DNA from: Sedimentibacter sp. SX930
GTDB lineage: Bacteria; Bacillota; Bacilli; Lactobacillales; Aerococcaceae
Assembly (NCBI GenBank): GCA_002155105.1
Contig: MUZD01000005.1
Span: 124,001-188,000 of the forward strand
DNA: 64,000 nt
Reading direction: 5' to 3'
How positions within the stretch are numbered: position 1 is the stretch's first letter; each line of letters begins with the position of its first letter. The notes beneath the pieces are model-generated. The model was given only the letters and a program-made list of their open reading frames with translations, ran no database searches and was not told the origin of the DNA. A program made the translations under genes and the position numbers. Shown in pieces: positions 28,421 to 36,520 of this stretch.

Positions 28421-29254
28421 ATGAGAACTTATGGAGTAAAGATTGGAGACAATGAAATTCAAGTTGCGGATTATCCCGGAGAAAAGGGCCCGATTCTAGC
28501 CATTCACGGACTTACAGGAAATAAATTTCAGCTGCAGTTTTTCGCGGAGCACCTAAGCCCGCGTTACCGTGTCATCACTATGGATCTGCGGGGCAGAGGC
28601 GACAGCTCGCCAGCCGAGGAGCACTCATCCATTTTCCATCACGCAGCTGACATCAAGCTGTTGGCGGAAAAGCTGGAAATCGAAAAACCGATTGTGATGG
28701 GCTACTCCATGGGCGGCTTTGTAGCTGCTTTGGCAGCGGCCGAGATGGAAGTGCAGGCAGTGATCCTATTGGATGGGGCGGCAACGATGGATGGACACCA
28801 AAAACCGATTGTGGAACCATCCTTCTCCCGACTGGGGATACCTTTCGATACTGAAGAAGGGTACATCAATCAGGTAACCGAAAATTACGCAAACTTGAAC
28901 ATACCGCCATCGAAAAAATTAAAGGATCTGCTTGCCTATGAAGTGAAGGAAGTTGACGGGAAATGGTTCAACAAAGCCATCCCTGAAGCGATCAAAGCGG
29001 ATTGGTCAACATTTTGGCAGTTTGATGCGGGGAGGATAATAGCGAGTGTGGCCGCTCCGGTATTGTTGGTTCAGGCTGCCGGAAAGATAGGCAGCCACCC
29101 GCCTTTATTTCTACCGGAACACTATGCCGAGACTATCCGGGCAGCTAAGCAGATTCAGGTAGTGACATCGGATGCAAGCCATTACACGATGGTTTTCGAA
29201 GAGCGAGAGGATATAAACGGCTGGATCGATGCTTTTTTGGATCGAAATGAATGA
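28421..29254 (+). CDS. Alpha/beta-hydrolase (candidate enol-lactonase, PcaD/MhpC-like)
   Basis: 277 residues. The oxyanion region LAIHGLTGNKFQ is followed by RVITMDLRGRGDSS; the nucleophile elbow is GYSMGGF (Ser near 104) and the catalytic His is in SDASHYTMVF near 262. First gene of an operon with a cysteine-less CMD protein and a muconate-cycloisomerase-family enzyme. In the beta-ketoadipate pathway this position is filled by the enol-lactone hydrolase, the suggested role. Other ester or C-C bond substrates are possible. GAAGGAG precedes ATG 28421. Confidence 0.8.
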   Translation: MRTYGVKIGDNEIQVADYPGEKGPILAIHGLTGNKFQLQFFAEHLSPRYRVITMDLRGRGDSSPAEEHSSIFHHAADIKLLAEKLEIEKPIVMGYSMGGFVAALAAAEMEVQAVILLDGAATMDGHQKPIVEPSFSRLGIPFDTEEGYINQVTENYANLNIPPSKKLKDLLAYEVKEVDGKWFNKAIPEAIKADWSTFWQFDAGRIIASVAAPVLLVQAAGKIGSHPPLFLPEHYAETIRAAKQIQVVTSDASHYTMVFEEREDINGWIDAFLDRNE

Positions 29255-29282
29255 TAAAAAACATAGCAAAGGAGACCAGAGT

Positions 29283-30005
29283 ATGGCGGACGGATTAAGT
29301 TACTTCAAGCAAGTTTATGGGGAAGTTCCCGATTGGGTGAAGAAGATGCACGCCTACAGCCCCAAAATGTTGGACTACTATACTGACTTTCGCGGAGAGG
29401 CATTTAAAGAAAATGCCTTATCCAAAAAAGAAAAGGATCAATTCATTGCCAGCGCAAATGCAGGAAGGCTGTATCAGCGGAGTATGATTTACCACACTAA
29501 AGCAGCAGTCGGAAATGGATCAAGCGTTGAAGAATTAGTGGAACATTTCCTGGTGGCGTATCTTTATAAAGGAGTCGAGGCTTTACGGCTGGCGGTGCAG
29601 GCCATCGAATATGCTGCAGAGCTGACGGGACAAAATGCTCTCCAGTCTGTTTTGAGAGCAGATGCAACAGCGGTGGAACTGTTGGAACGTATAATCGCTT
29701 ATCTTCCTGTCGAACGGCAGTCGTTTACTAAAGCTGTTCTGAAATCTGTCCAGGACAACAGCGGGCGTGAGCAGCTTGAGGAAAAGGTCCTCAGCAGCGG
29801 GGCAGTGGCTTCTAAGACAAAGCATTTGAATATGGTTGCCCAATATATCACGGAGTTGAACGGCAAAGGGGCACAACCGTGGATCCAAAGAGCCCGTGAA
29901 AAAAATGCTATAGAGGCGGAACTGGCTGATGTAGGCTATATTTGCATCCTTACTGCAGGAATCCCGGCTTGGTTTGAAATCAGCGATTCATTGCTGGAAA
30001 ATTAA
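29283..30005 (+). CDS. Carboxymuconolactone-decarboxylase-like protein (tandem, cysteine-less)
   Basis: 240 residues from ATG 29283 (AAAGGAG 8 bases upstream). Mostly helical. The first unit (about 45-120) keeps the CMD/AhpD helix pattern ending HTKAAVGNGSSVEELVEH, but where AhpD has its redox CxxC it reads YQRSMIYH, so a peroxidase-type role is excluded. A second weaker helical unit covers residues 140-235. Between the hydrolase and the muconate-cycloisomerase-like gene it could perform the lactone isomerisation or decarboxylation step. This is inferred from context. Confidence 0.6.
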   Translation: MADGLSYFKQVYGEVPDWVKKMHAYSPKMLDYYTDFRGEAFKENALSKKEKDQFIASANAGRLYQRSMIYHTKAAVGNGSSVEELVEHFLVAYLYKGVEALRLAVQAIEYAAELTGQNALQSVLRADATAVELLERIIAYLPVERQSFTKAVLKSVQDNSGREQLEEKVLSSGAVASKTKHLNMVAQYITELNGKGAQPWIQRAREKNAIEAELADVGYICILTAGIPAWFEISDSLLEN

Positions 30006-30023
30006 AAAGTGGGAGTGTAAACA

Positions 30024-31142
30024 ATGACAATCAAATCTTTTCAGACTTATATTTTGGATATTCCGATTATCCGGCCGCACCAACTGTCCATGACTTTGAT
30101 CACAAAACAATCCATCGTATTGGGCTGTGCAATCAATGAAGACGGCGTGGAAGGATGGTCTGAAGTAGCCACAATCGGTGGAGCATCTTACGGCGAGAAT
30201 ACGCCGGAAGCAATCAAAGCGAATGTGGACGCCTATTTGGCTCCGATGGTGATCGGAAAAGAAGCCAAGGACTTCAATAAAATCATGGTCAACATGAATA
30301 GTGCCATAAAAGGAAACAATTATTCGAAAACTGTGGTGGAGGCGGCCCTGATTGACCTTGCCGCCCGTGAACGAAACATACCTGCCTATGATTTGCTTGG
30401 CGGGAAAGTCCATGACTCGCTTCCGTTGGCGTGGACATTGGCAAGCGGAGATACCCAAAAGGACATTGAGGAAGCAAAGGAATATTTGCGTATCAAGCGC
30501 CACAATATCTTCAAATTAAAGATAGGCAAAGGGGATCCGGCCAAAAACGTTGAGCATGTGCGGAAAATCATCCAGGCCGTGGGGAGCCAAGCGCGAATCA
30601 CCGTGGACATCAACCAGGCATGGGACGAAGATACGGCCTTCAAATTCCTCAGACCCCTTCAGGAAATGGGTGTAGCGATGGTCGAACAGCCTGTGCCGAC
30701 CTGGAACTATGAAGCCATGACCCGATTGAGCAAGCATTTCCAAGTGCCGATCATGGCGGATGAGGCATCCACCTATATCCACGAAGCCTTTTTCATCGCC
30801 AAAAACCGAGCGGGCAACGCCTTCGCCTTGAAGCCCTGCAAACACGGCGGATTGTTGGAAACGAAGAAAGTGGCGGCAATAGCGGAAGCGGTTGGCTTTG
30901 GTTTATACGGGGGGACGATGATCGAATCCTCGTTGGGAACCGCTGTCTGTGCCTCAGTCTATGCCACGATCCCTGATTTCCAGTTCGGGACCGAACTTTT
31001 TGGACCGTTGTTATACAAAGACAAAATAACCGTTCAGCAATTGGAATTTAAGGATTTTGAAATCATGATACCTGATGGACCCGGGTTCGGATTGGATGTT
31101 GACCTTGACAAGGTGAAGTTCTATGCGAGAGAATTCAAATAG
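30024..31142 (+). CDS. Muconate-cycloisomerase-family enzyme (enolase superfamily)
   Basis: 372 residues. An N-terminal capping domain, then a barrel with all MLE-subgroup catalytic residues: K164 and K166 (KLKIGKG), metal ligands D195 (TVDINQAW), E221 (VEQPVP) and D246 (MADEAS), and K270 (LKPCKHGG). The C-terminal part has GGTMIESSLGT. Typical reactions are cis,cis-muconate to muconolactone, o-succinylbenzoate synthesis and dipeptide epimerisation. With CoA-transferase, thiolase and lactonase candidates nearby, a muconate-type lactonisation is favoured. No catechol 1,2-dioxygenase is in the window. Ribosome site GTGGGAG. Confidence 0.85.
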   Translation: MTIKSFQTYILDIPIIRPHQLSMTLITKQSIVLGCAINEDGVEGWSEVATIGGASYGENTPEAIKANVDAYLAPMVIGKEAKDFNKIMVNMNSAIKGNNYSKTVVEAALIDLAARERNIPAYDLLGGKVHDSLPLAWTLASGDTQKDIEEAKEYLRIKRHNIFKLKIGKGDPAKNVEHVRKIIQAVGSQARITVDINQAWDEDTAFKFLRPLQEMGVAMVEQPVPTWNYEAMTRLSKHFQVPIMADEASTYIHEAFFIAKNRAGNAFALKPCKHGGLLETKKVAAIAEAVGFGLYGGTMIESSLGTAVCASVYATIPDFQFGTELFGPLLYKDKITVQQLEFKDFEIMIPDGPGFGLDVDLDKVKFYAREFK

Positions 31143-31173
31143 AACAACACTAAAATCAAAGGGGTAATAGGGA

Positions 31174-31515
31174 ATGAAGACAACAACAGCATTTATCAGT
31201 TCGTATGCAAAAGCACCGCTGAATACAGCACTGTCGGAAGACCATAAATACATCGGCATCATGCTGGAAATTTCAAAGGAGGACCATACTGTCGTAAATG
31301 CTGATGCCACATTCATTACGGAATTGGCGAGGGACTATTTCAAAAGACTGGTGGTGGGCTGCGTCATTACCGATAACCTTTCGCCGCTCATCAAGGAAAT
31401 AGAGGAGAACTTCCTGATTGCCACCAACAGTTCTCTGATAGTTGCCCTCAAGAGCGCCCAAAAAAAATACGCGGATCATTTTTTGTATAAAAAGGAGACA
31501 AAAGTCGAAAGATAA
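31174..31515 (+). CDS. DUF3870-type small protein, first copy
   Basis: 113 residues with no signal or membrane segment. Conserved pattern shared with the gene at 33019: AYAKAP/SYAKAP near the start, YIGIMLEI, VVNADATF, then FKRLVVG and SLIVALKSAQKKYADH. The two are clear paralogues flanking the fatty-acid-type transporter. I assign both to DUF3870 from memory of this pattern. Proteins of this kind are seen beside transport and catabolic genes in Firmicutes; no activity is known. A GGGG-type site precedes ATG 31174. Confidence 0.7.
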   Translation: MKTTTAFISSYAKAPLNTALSEDHKYIGIMLEISKEDHTVVNADATFITELARDYFKRLVVGCVITDNLSPLIKEIEENFLIATNSSLIVALKSAQKKYADHFLYKKETKVER

Positions 31516-31545
31516 AGGATCTATACGAACAGGAGGAGGTATAGC

Positions 31546-32952
31546 GTGGCTAGCCAATATAAAAATACGGAAGATGTACTGCATCAATCAGTGGAAAAGA
31601 AAAATTTTTTCCGGAAGCTTACGGATGGTCTTATCAGCATCATGCAAAAGTATTTGCCCAGCTCGTTTGTGCTGGCATTGATTTTAGCGTTCACTGTATT
31701 TGTGGTTGGGATTGTTTTTACGGAGAGCACGATGATGGATATGGTCGATTACATCGGAACGGGGATGTTTGAACTTGTGGGGTTCACGATGCAGATGGTA
31801 CTGATCTTGGTGACGGGCCATGCGCTGGCCAATTCACCGATTGTGCTGCGCTTCTTGCGCAAGTTGGCCCATATCCCTAAAAATCGCGTTTCCGCAGTCG
31901 TTTTTACAGCCTTTGTCTCTTATCTGTGCACGTATCTGCATTGGGGCTTTGGTCTTGTTGCGGGCGCACTGCTGGCAAAAGAAATCGCCACGATCAATTA
32001 TGGGAAGAAAATACACTATCCGATCCTGGTTGCGGCTGCGTATAGCGGCAATATAGCGCGTGGACCTTCGTCTTCTATTTTTTTGGGCCCGACCAGTGCC
32101 GGCCATGCGGCGGAGGGAGTCGTCGGCATCATTCCGTTGTCGGATACGTTGCTGATGCCTGAGAACATACTGATGACACTGGTTTTGCTGCTGATCATTC
32201 CGATTGTCTATAAATTTATGACGCCTCGGGCCGAAGAGAGTTTGGAAATTCATGCAAACATTCTGGAGAATGACCGTGCGAATGAAAACGATGCTGCTAA
32301 ACGGCGGGATGCAGAAGCCCAATCGGCTACCTTGGCTGAGAAATTGGACAACAGCAAACTGGTTGCTTGGATCATTCCGGCGATTGTAAGCGTTTATATT
32401 GTCGGTTATTTCTCCAAAGTCGGATTCCTGGGCCTGGATATCAACACGATCATCCTGATTTTTCTGGTGTTGGGCATGTTTGCGCATCAAACCCCGAATC
32501 GGTACGCAGCAGCACTAAAGAGCGCCACTGCCACTGCGGACAGTATGATTCTGCAATTTCCGATCTATGCAGCCATCATGGTCATGCTGCGCGAAACGGG
32601 GATGGCGGGCGCAATCTCGGACTTTTTTGTTAACATATCCAATGCTGACACGCTGCCGCTGTATACTTTCTACAGCTCCTCGCTGATTAATTTCTTCATC
32701 CCTTCCGGGGGCGGATTATGGGCCATCCAAGGACCTATAGCGCTCCGGGCCGCTACGGAGCTGCATGCCTCAATCGAGGCCACGATGGTCGGGTTAGCTT
32801 GGGGGGATACTTGGAGTTCGCAAATCCAACCGTTTTGGGCTTTACCTCTCTTAGCGATTGCGGGATTGGATGTCAAAGACATCATGGGTTATTGTGCCAT
32901 GATTTTTTTGGTATCCGGAGTGGTCATTTCGGGTTTCCTGCTCATTATGTAG
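31546..32952 (+). CDS. Short-chain fatty acid transporter, AtoE-like
   Basis: 468-residue integral membrane protein with about ten to twelve hydrophobic segments. Family features include GHALANSPIVLRFL, a SSSIFLGPTSAGHA motif and the C-terminal NFFIPSGGGLWAIQGP. AtoE-type proteins move acetoacetate or short-chain acids. GTG 31546 follows AGGAGGAGG by 6 bases. Placed between two DUF3870 paralogues and near AtoD/AtoA/thiolase genes, it probably imports a keto-acid substrate of this pathway or exports an acid product. Confidence 0.88.
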   Translation: MASQYKNTEDVLHQSVEKKNFFRKLTDGLISIMQKYLPSSFVLALILAFTVFVVGIVFTESTMMDMVDYIGTGMFELVGFTMQMVLILVTGHALANSPIVLRFLRKLAHIPKNRVSAVVFTAFVSYLCTYLHWGFGLVAGALLAKEIATINYGKKIHYPILVAAAYSGNIARGPSSSIFLGPTSAGHAAEGVVGIIPLSDTLLMPENILMTLVLLLIIPIVYKFMTPRAEESLEIHANILENDRANENDAAKRRDAEAQSATLAEKLDNSKLVAWIIPAIVSVYIVGYFSKVGFLGLDINTIILIFLVLGMFAHQTPNRYAAALKSATATADSMILQFPIYAAIMVMLRETGMAGAISDFFVNISNADTLPLYTFYSSSLINFFIPSGGGLWAIQGPIALRAATELHASIEATMVGLAWGDTWSSQIQPFWALPLLAIAGLDVKDIMGYCAMIFLVSGVVISGFLLIM

Positions 32953-33018
32953 AAGGCTGCACTGCGCAGCTGCGCGCATGAATAAAACAACTGATTAAAA
33001 AAGGAAAGAGGGATCGCT

Positions 33019-33339
33019 TTGGAATTGGACACAGTACTGGTGACCGCGTACGCGAAAGCGCCGCAACAGACAGCCTATTATGAAATCTATAAATATGTCG
33101 GGGTTGTTCTGGAAATCGACATAAAAACACATATTGTGGTGGATGCATCGGCTACATTCATGACACCGACCGCTCAAAATTATTTCTCGCGGTTGGTAGT
33201 CGGGACAAATTTTGAAGAAGAAATCAGCGGGTTGTTGGAACGGGTCAAAAAACACTACTTAGCGCCTTCACAAAACTCATTGCTAGTGGCATTGAAAGTG
33301 GCCCATCAGCGCTATGCGGATAGCTTGAGGAGTTTGTGA
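33019..33339 (+). CDS. DUF3870-type small protein, second copy
   Basis: 106 residues from TTG 33019 (AAAGAGGG 6 bases upstream). Paralogue of 31174-31515 with the same motif order: TAYAKAPQQTA, YVGVVLEID, VVDASATF, FSRLVVG and SLLVALKVAHQRYAD. The two copies are strongly diverged, so this is an old duplication or two separate acquisitions rather than a recent tandem copy. Last gene of the first transcript of the muconate-like cluster. Function unknown. Confidence 0.7.
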   Translation: MELDTVLVTAYAKAPQQTAYYEIYKYVGVVLEIDIKTHIVVDASATFMTPTAQNYFSRLVVGTNFEEEISGLLERVKKHYLAPSQNSLLVALKVAHQRYADSLRSL

Positions 33340-33420
33340 AATATATTTTGGTTTAAAATGTTAATAGTTATTATGATAATATACTTGCAATCGGATTGGG
33401 AATATGTTTTAATATACATA

Positions 33421-33435
33421 TAGCAAACGCTTACA
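33421..33435 (+). promoter_or_regulatory. cre-like site before the dicarboxylate transporter operon
   Basis: TAGCAAACGCTTACA differs from the cre consensus at one position. Just upstream, TTGCAA and TAATAT spaced 19 bases may form the promoter, putting cre at or just after the start point. Confidence 0.55.
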
Positions 33436-33494
33436 ACTTCATATGTCTCATTACTGAACGTTGGAATCAGGATTCCAATTTAATTCGGTAATAT

Positions 33495-33550
33495 AAAGGC
33501 CTTTTGGATCAGCATTTTCTCAGAAAATGCTGATCAGAGAGGCCTTTTTC
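33495..33550 (+). terminator. Leader terminator before the dicarboxylate transporter
   Basis: Outer AAAGGCC / GGCCTTT and an inner 14-bp stem GATCAGCATTTTCT / AGAAAATGCTGATC, followed by TTTC-TGTTTTTC. It lies about 100 bases before the gene and downstream of the cre/promoter, as in the 28332 leader. Confidence 0.8.
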
Positions 33551-33649
33551 TGTTTTTCAAATGATACGGGTTGCTGCAGAAAGGGCGTGGAAACAGCAAA
33601 ATCAGCTGGATGCATGTAAGAAGTTGACATCATATAGGAGGAAGAAAAA

Positions 33650-35140
33650 ATGAGTGAAATCATTGCAGAAAAAGAAAAAAAAATCTCAAAAGAAAAAGTG
33701 CACAGCAAAACCATCTTCAACTACATCATCGGCCCTTTACTATTTGGCATCATCATGCTGTTGCCGATACCGGGGTTGAGTTTTGAAGGGAAAACAGTCT
33801 TGGCTACCTTGATCTGGATGGTGGCTTGGTGGATAGCCAATCCTTTTCCGGCGGGGGCCATTTCGTTGTTGCCCATCGTCATCCTGCCTTTAATGAACGC
33901 ATTGCCGGGTCCGGTCACTGCAAAAGCATACGGCGATCCGCTGAATTTTTTGTTCCTGGGTGGTTTTGCGATAGCGTTGGCTTTGGAAAAATGGAACTTG
34001 CATGAACGTATCTCCATCAACATCATCGGGGCCTTCAGCGGCAGCACATCCGGAATGGTAACGGGAATGCTAATCTCCTCGTTTTTCATTTCCATGTGGG
34101 TATCCAACACAGCAACAGCGATGATGCTTTTGCCGATTGGGACAGCTATGGCGGCTAAAGTGGTGACTTTGATGCAGCAAGAAGAGGACTACACCGAAAA
34201 GGACGGGAAAAATTTCACCACTTCGATTGTTTTGGGGATCGCTATCGGTGCCACCATCGGGGGATCCTCGACGTTGATCGGGACGCCTCCCAACCTGATC
34301 CTTGCTGGATTGGCCTCTCAGTTGTACGGCATTGAAATTCCTTTCGGAAAATGGATGCTCTTCGCTTTGCCGCTGACTGCGATCCTATTGGCCGTGACTA
34401 TATTCGTCATGACGAAATTTGTTTTTCCGGTAAAAATCAAAAAGTTGCAGAACGGTCAAAGCTTCATCAAAGAAGAAAAAATCAGGATAGGGAAAATGAC
34501 CTATGAGGAGAAAGTGGTCACAGGCATTTTCGTACTGACGATTTTCCTTTGGCTGACAAGAACGTTCATTTGGACAAAATTTGTGCCGGGAATGTCCGAC
34601 ACGATGATCGCTATCTTTGCGGGAATTCTGATTTTTGCATGGCCGGCATCCAAAAAGAATGGCGGAAAGATTCTCAATGCGGATGCTTTCGGGAAAATGC
34701 CATGGAGTGTTCTGCTGATGATCGGCGGCGGCCTCGCGATTGCAGAAGGGTTTCAGCAGACGGACTTGGCACAATGGATCGGCAACCAGCTGTTGGCTTT
34801 GCAAGGTGCTTCTTACTTCGCAATCTTGATTGCTTGTTGTGCGCTGGCGCTGGTCATGACCCAAGTCGCACCTAACACGGCCACGACAACAATCCTGGTC
34901 CCTATCGCTTCGTCATTAGCGGTTGCGGTAGGCGTCGATCCGATTCCGGTCATGGTCATCACGGCTCTGGGAGCAGGTTTCGCCTACATGCTGCCGATCG
35001 GAACGCCGACATTTGGAGTCGTCTACGCTTCCGGTAAAATAGATATGAACGACATGATCAAAATGGGCGGAATCATCGTAATCGCCGCGTTCTTCTTGTT
35101 GATTGGCTTTGTATATTATATCTATCCAATAATTTTCTAA
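33650..35140 (+). CDS. DASS/SLC13 family anion:Na+ symporter
   Basis: 496 residues with a charged N-terminus (1-25) and about eleven membrane segments. Both substrate-binding motifs of the family are recognisable: SNTATAMMLLP near residue 155 and APNTATTTILVP near 405; GAGFAYMLPIGTP follows. Such transporters carry C4-C6 di- and tricarboxylates, which fits import of muconate, beta-ketoadipate or a similar diacid for the downstream CoA-transferase, thiolase and BKACE enzymes. The exact substrate is inference. AGGAGG precedes ATG 33650. Confidence 0.88.
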   Translation: MSEIIAEKEKKISKEKVHSKTIFNYIIGPLLFGIIMLLPIPGLSFEGKTVLATLIWMVAWWIANPFPAGAISLLPIVILPLMNALPGPVTAKAYGDPLNFLFLGGFAIALALEKWNLHERISINIIGAFSGSTSGMVTGMLISSFFISMWVSNTATAMMLLPIGTAMAAKVVTLMQQEEDYTEKDGKNFTTSIVLGIAIGATIGGSSTLIGTPPNLILAGLASQLYGIEIPFGKWMLFALPLTAILLAVTIFVMTKFVFPVKIKKLQNGQSFIKEEKIRIGKMTYEEKVVTGIFVLTIFLWLTRTFIWTKFVPGMSDTMIAIFAGILIFAWPASKKNGGKILNADAFGKMPWSVLLMIGGGLAIAEGFQQTDLAQWIGNQLLALQGASYFAILIACCALALVMTQVAPNTATTTILVPIASSLAVAVGVDPIPVMVITALGAGFAYMLPIGTPTFGVVYASGKIDMNDMIKMGGIIVIAAFFLLIGFVYYIYPIIF

Positions 35141-35158
35141 AAAGGGGAGTACTAGTAA

Positions 35159-35845
35159 ATGAGCAAAGTAAAAGATAACATTCAAGAGGTTTTATCGGTA
35201 TTGAAAGATGGAGATACGATTTTGGTCGGAGGGTTCGGCCTAATCGGGGCACCTTTATCTTTGGTCGAGGGTTTGATCGAGAAAGATGTAAAAGGGCTGA
35301 CTGTCGTCAGCAATAACTTGGGCGAAGCCGGCAAAGGCTTGGGCAAACTGCTGAACCAAGGCAAAATCGCGAAAGGAATCGGCTCCTACTTTACCAGCAA
35401 CCGTGATGTCGGCGATGCTTATCAACGCGGAGAAATTGAGTTGGAGTTGAATCCGCAAGGTACGCTGGCGGAAAGAATGCGCGCAGGCGGAGCAGGCATT
35501 CCGGCTTTCTACACGCCTACAGCGCAAGGGACGGATCTGGCCATCGGCAAAGAGGAACGCGATTTTGACGGGAAAAAATATGTCATGGAAACGGGTCTGC
35601 GCGGCAATGTCGCCCTGATTCGTGCCCACAAAGCCGATAAACTCGGCAACTTGGTCTACTACAAGACCGCCAGCAATTTCAATCCGGTGATGGCGACTGC
35701 AGCGGATTATGTCATTGCTGAAGTGGACGAAATTGTGGAAGTCGGCGAAATAGATCCGGAATCAGTCATCACACCACACCTGTATGTGGATGCAATCGTA
35801 GTAGCTACAGAAATTTTAACGAAGGATGGAGTGGTCAGCAAATGA
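35159..35845 (+). CDS. 3-oxoacid CoA-transferase subunit A
   Basis: 228 residues. Typical alpha subunit: start region LKDGDTILVGGFGLIGAPLSL with the glycine-rich CoA-binding loop, VVSNNLGEAGKGLG, AERMRAGGAGIPAFYTP and the C-terminal GEIDPESVITPHLYVD. It forms an A2B2 enzyme with the next gene, moving CoA between a donor acyl-CoA and a 3-oxoacid (acetoacetate or 3-oxoadipate). Overlaps the B subunit by four bases (ATGA). AAGGGGAG upstream of ATG 35159. Confidence 0.92.
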   Translation: MSKVKDNIQEVLSVLKDGDTILVGGFGLIGAPLSLVEGLIEKDVKGLTVVSNNLGEAGKGLGKLLNQGKIAKGIGSYFTSNRDVGDAYQRGEIELELNPQGTLAERMRAGGAGIPAFYTPTAQGTDLAIGKEERDFDGKKYVMETGLRGNVALIRAHKADKLGNLVYYKTASNFNPVMATAADYVIAEVDEIVEVGEIDPESVITPHLYVDAIVVATEILTKDGVVSK

Positions 35846-36498
35846 GTAAAAATGAAGGAATCCAACATATCATTGCACAACGCGCGGCAAAGGAATTGGT
35901 AGGACCGATTATAGTCAACCTAGGGATTGGTGTTCCGACACTTATTCCCGACTACCTGACGGATGACACTGTCTATCTCCATACGGAAAACGGCATGCTG
36001 GGCGTCGGGCCGGCCGACTCAGAAAACAGCGATCCCAACTTGGTGAATGCAGGGAAACTGCCTGTTTCGGAAATGAAGGGTTCTTCTTATTTCAACAGCG
36101 CTGAATCCTTTGGCATGATCCGTGGCGGTCACGTAGATGTGGCGATATTGGGTGTGCTACAGGCCGATCAACAGGGCCGCATCGCAAACTGGTCCGTCCC
36201 TGGAAAGAACATCATCGGCGTAGGCGGAGCGATGGATCTGCTGAGCGGGGCTAAAAAAGTGATCTGTACGATGAGCCATACCACTAAAGACGGGGAACCG
36301 AAAATCTTGAAGGAATGTGCGTATCCGATCACCTCCACCCGCAAAGTGGACATGCTGATCACTGAATTAGCGGTATTCATTTTTGAAGAAGGCCGCATGA
36401 AACTGATCGAGCTGATGCCAGGCGCTACTTTGGAAGAAATTGAAGCCAAAACAGAAGCCGAATTCATCAATGCGCTTGAAGGCGTAAGCGTAAACTAA
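35842..36498 (+). CDS. 3-oxoacid CoA-transferase subunit B
   Basis: 218 residues. The beta subunit carries the catalytic Glu in LHTENGMLGVGP, and the flanking IVNLGIGVPTLIPDY and FGMIRGGHVDVAILGVLQ segments are standard. Reaction: 3-oxoacid plus succinyl-CoA or acetyl-CoA gives 3-oxoacyl-CoA plus free acid. With a BKACE gene in the operon, acetoacetate is a plausible acceptor; 3-oxoadipate is the alternative. Translationally coupled to subunit A. Confidence 0.93.
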   Translation: MSKNEGIQHIIAQRAAKELVGPIIVNLGIGVPTLIPDYLTDDTVYLHTENGMLGVGPADSENSDPNLVNAGKLPVSEMKGSSYFNSAESFGMIRGGHVDVAILGVLQADQQGRIANWSVPGKNIIGVGGAMDLLSGAKKVICTMSHTTKDGEPKILKECAYPITSTRKVDMLITELAVFIFEEGRMKLIELMPGATLEEIEAKTEAEFINALEGVSVN

Positions 36499-36520
36499 AA
36501 GACTTAGGGGGAAATCAAGA

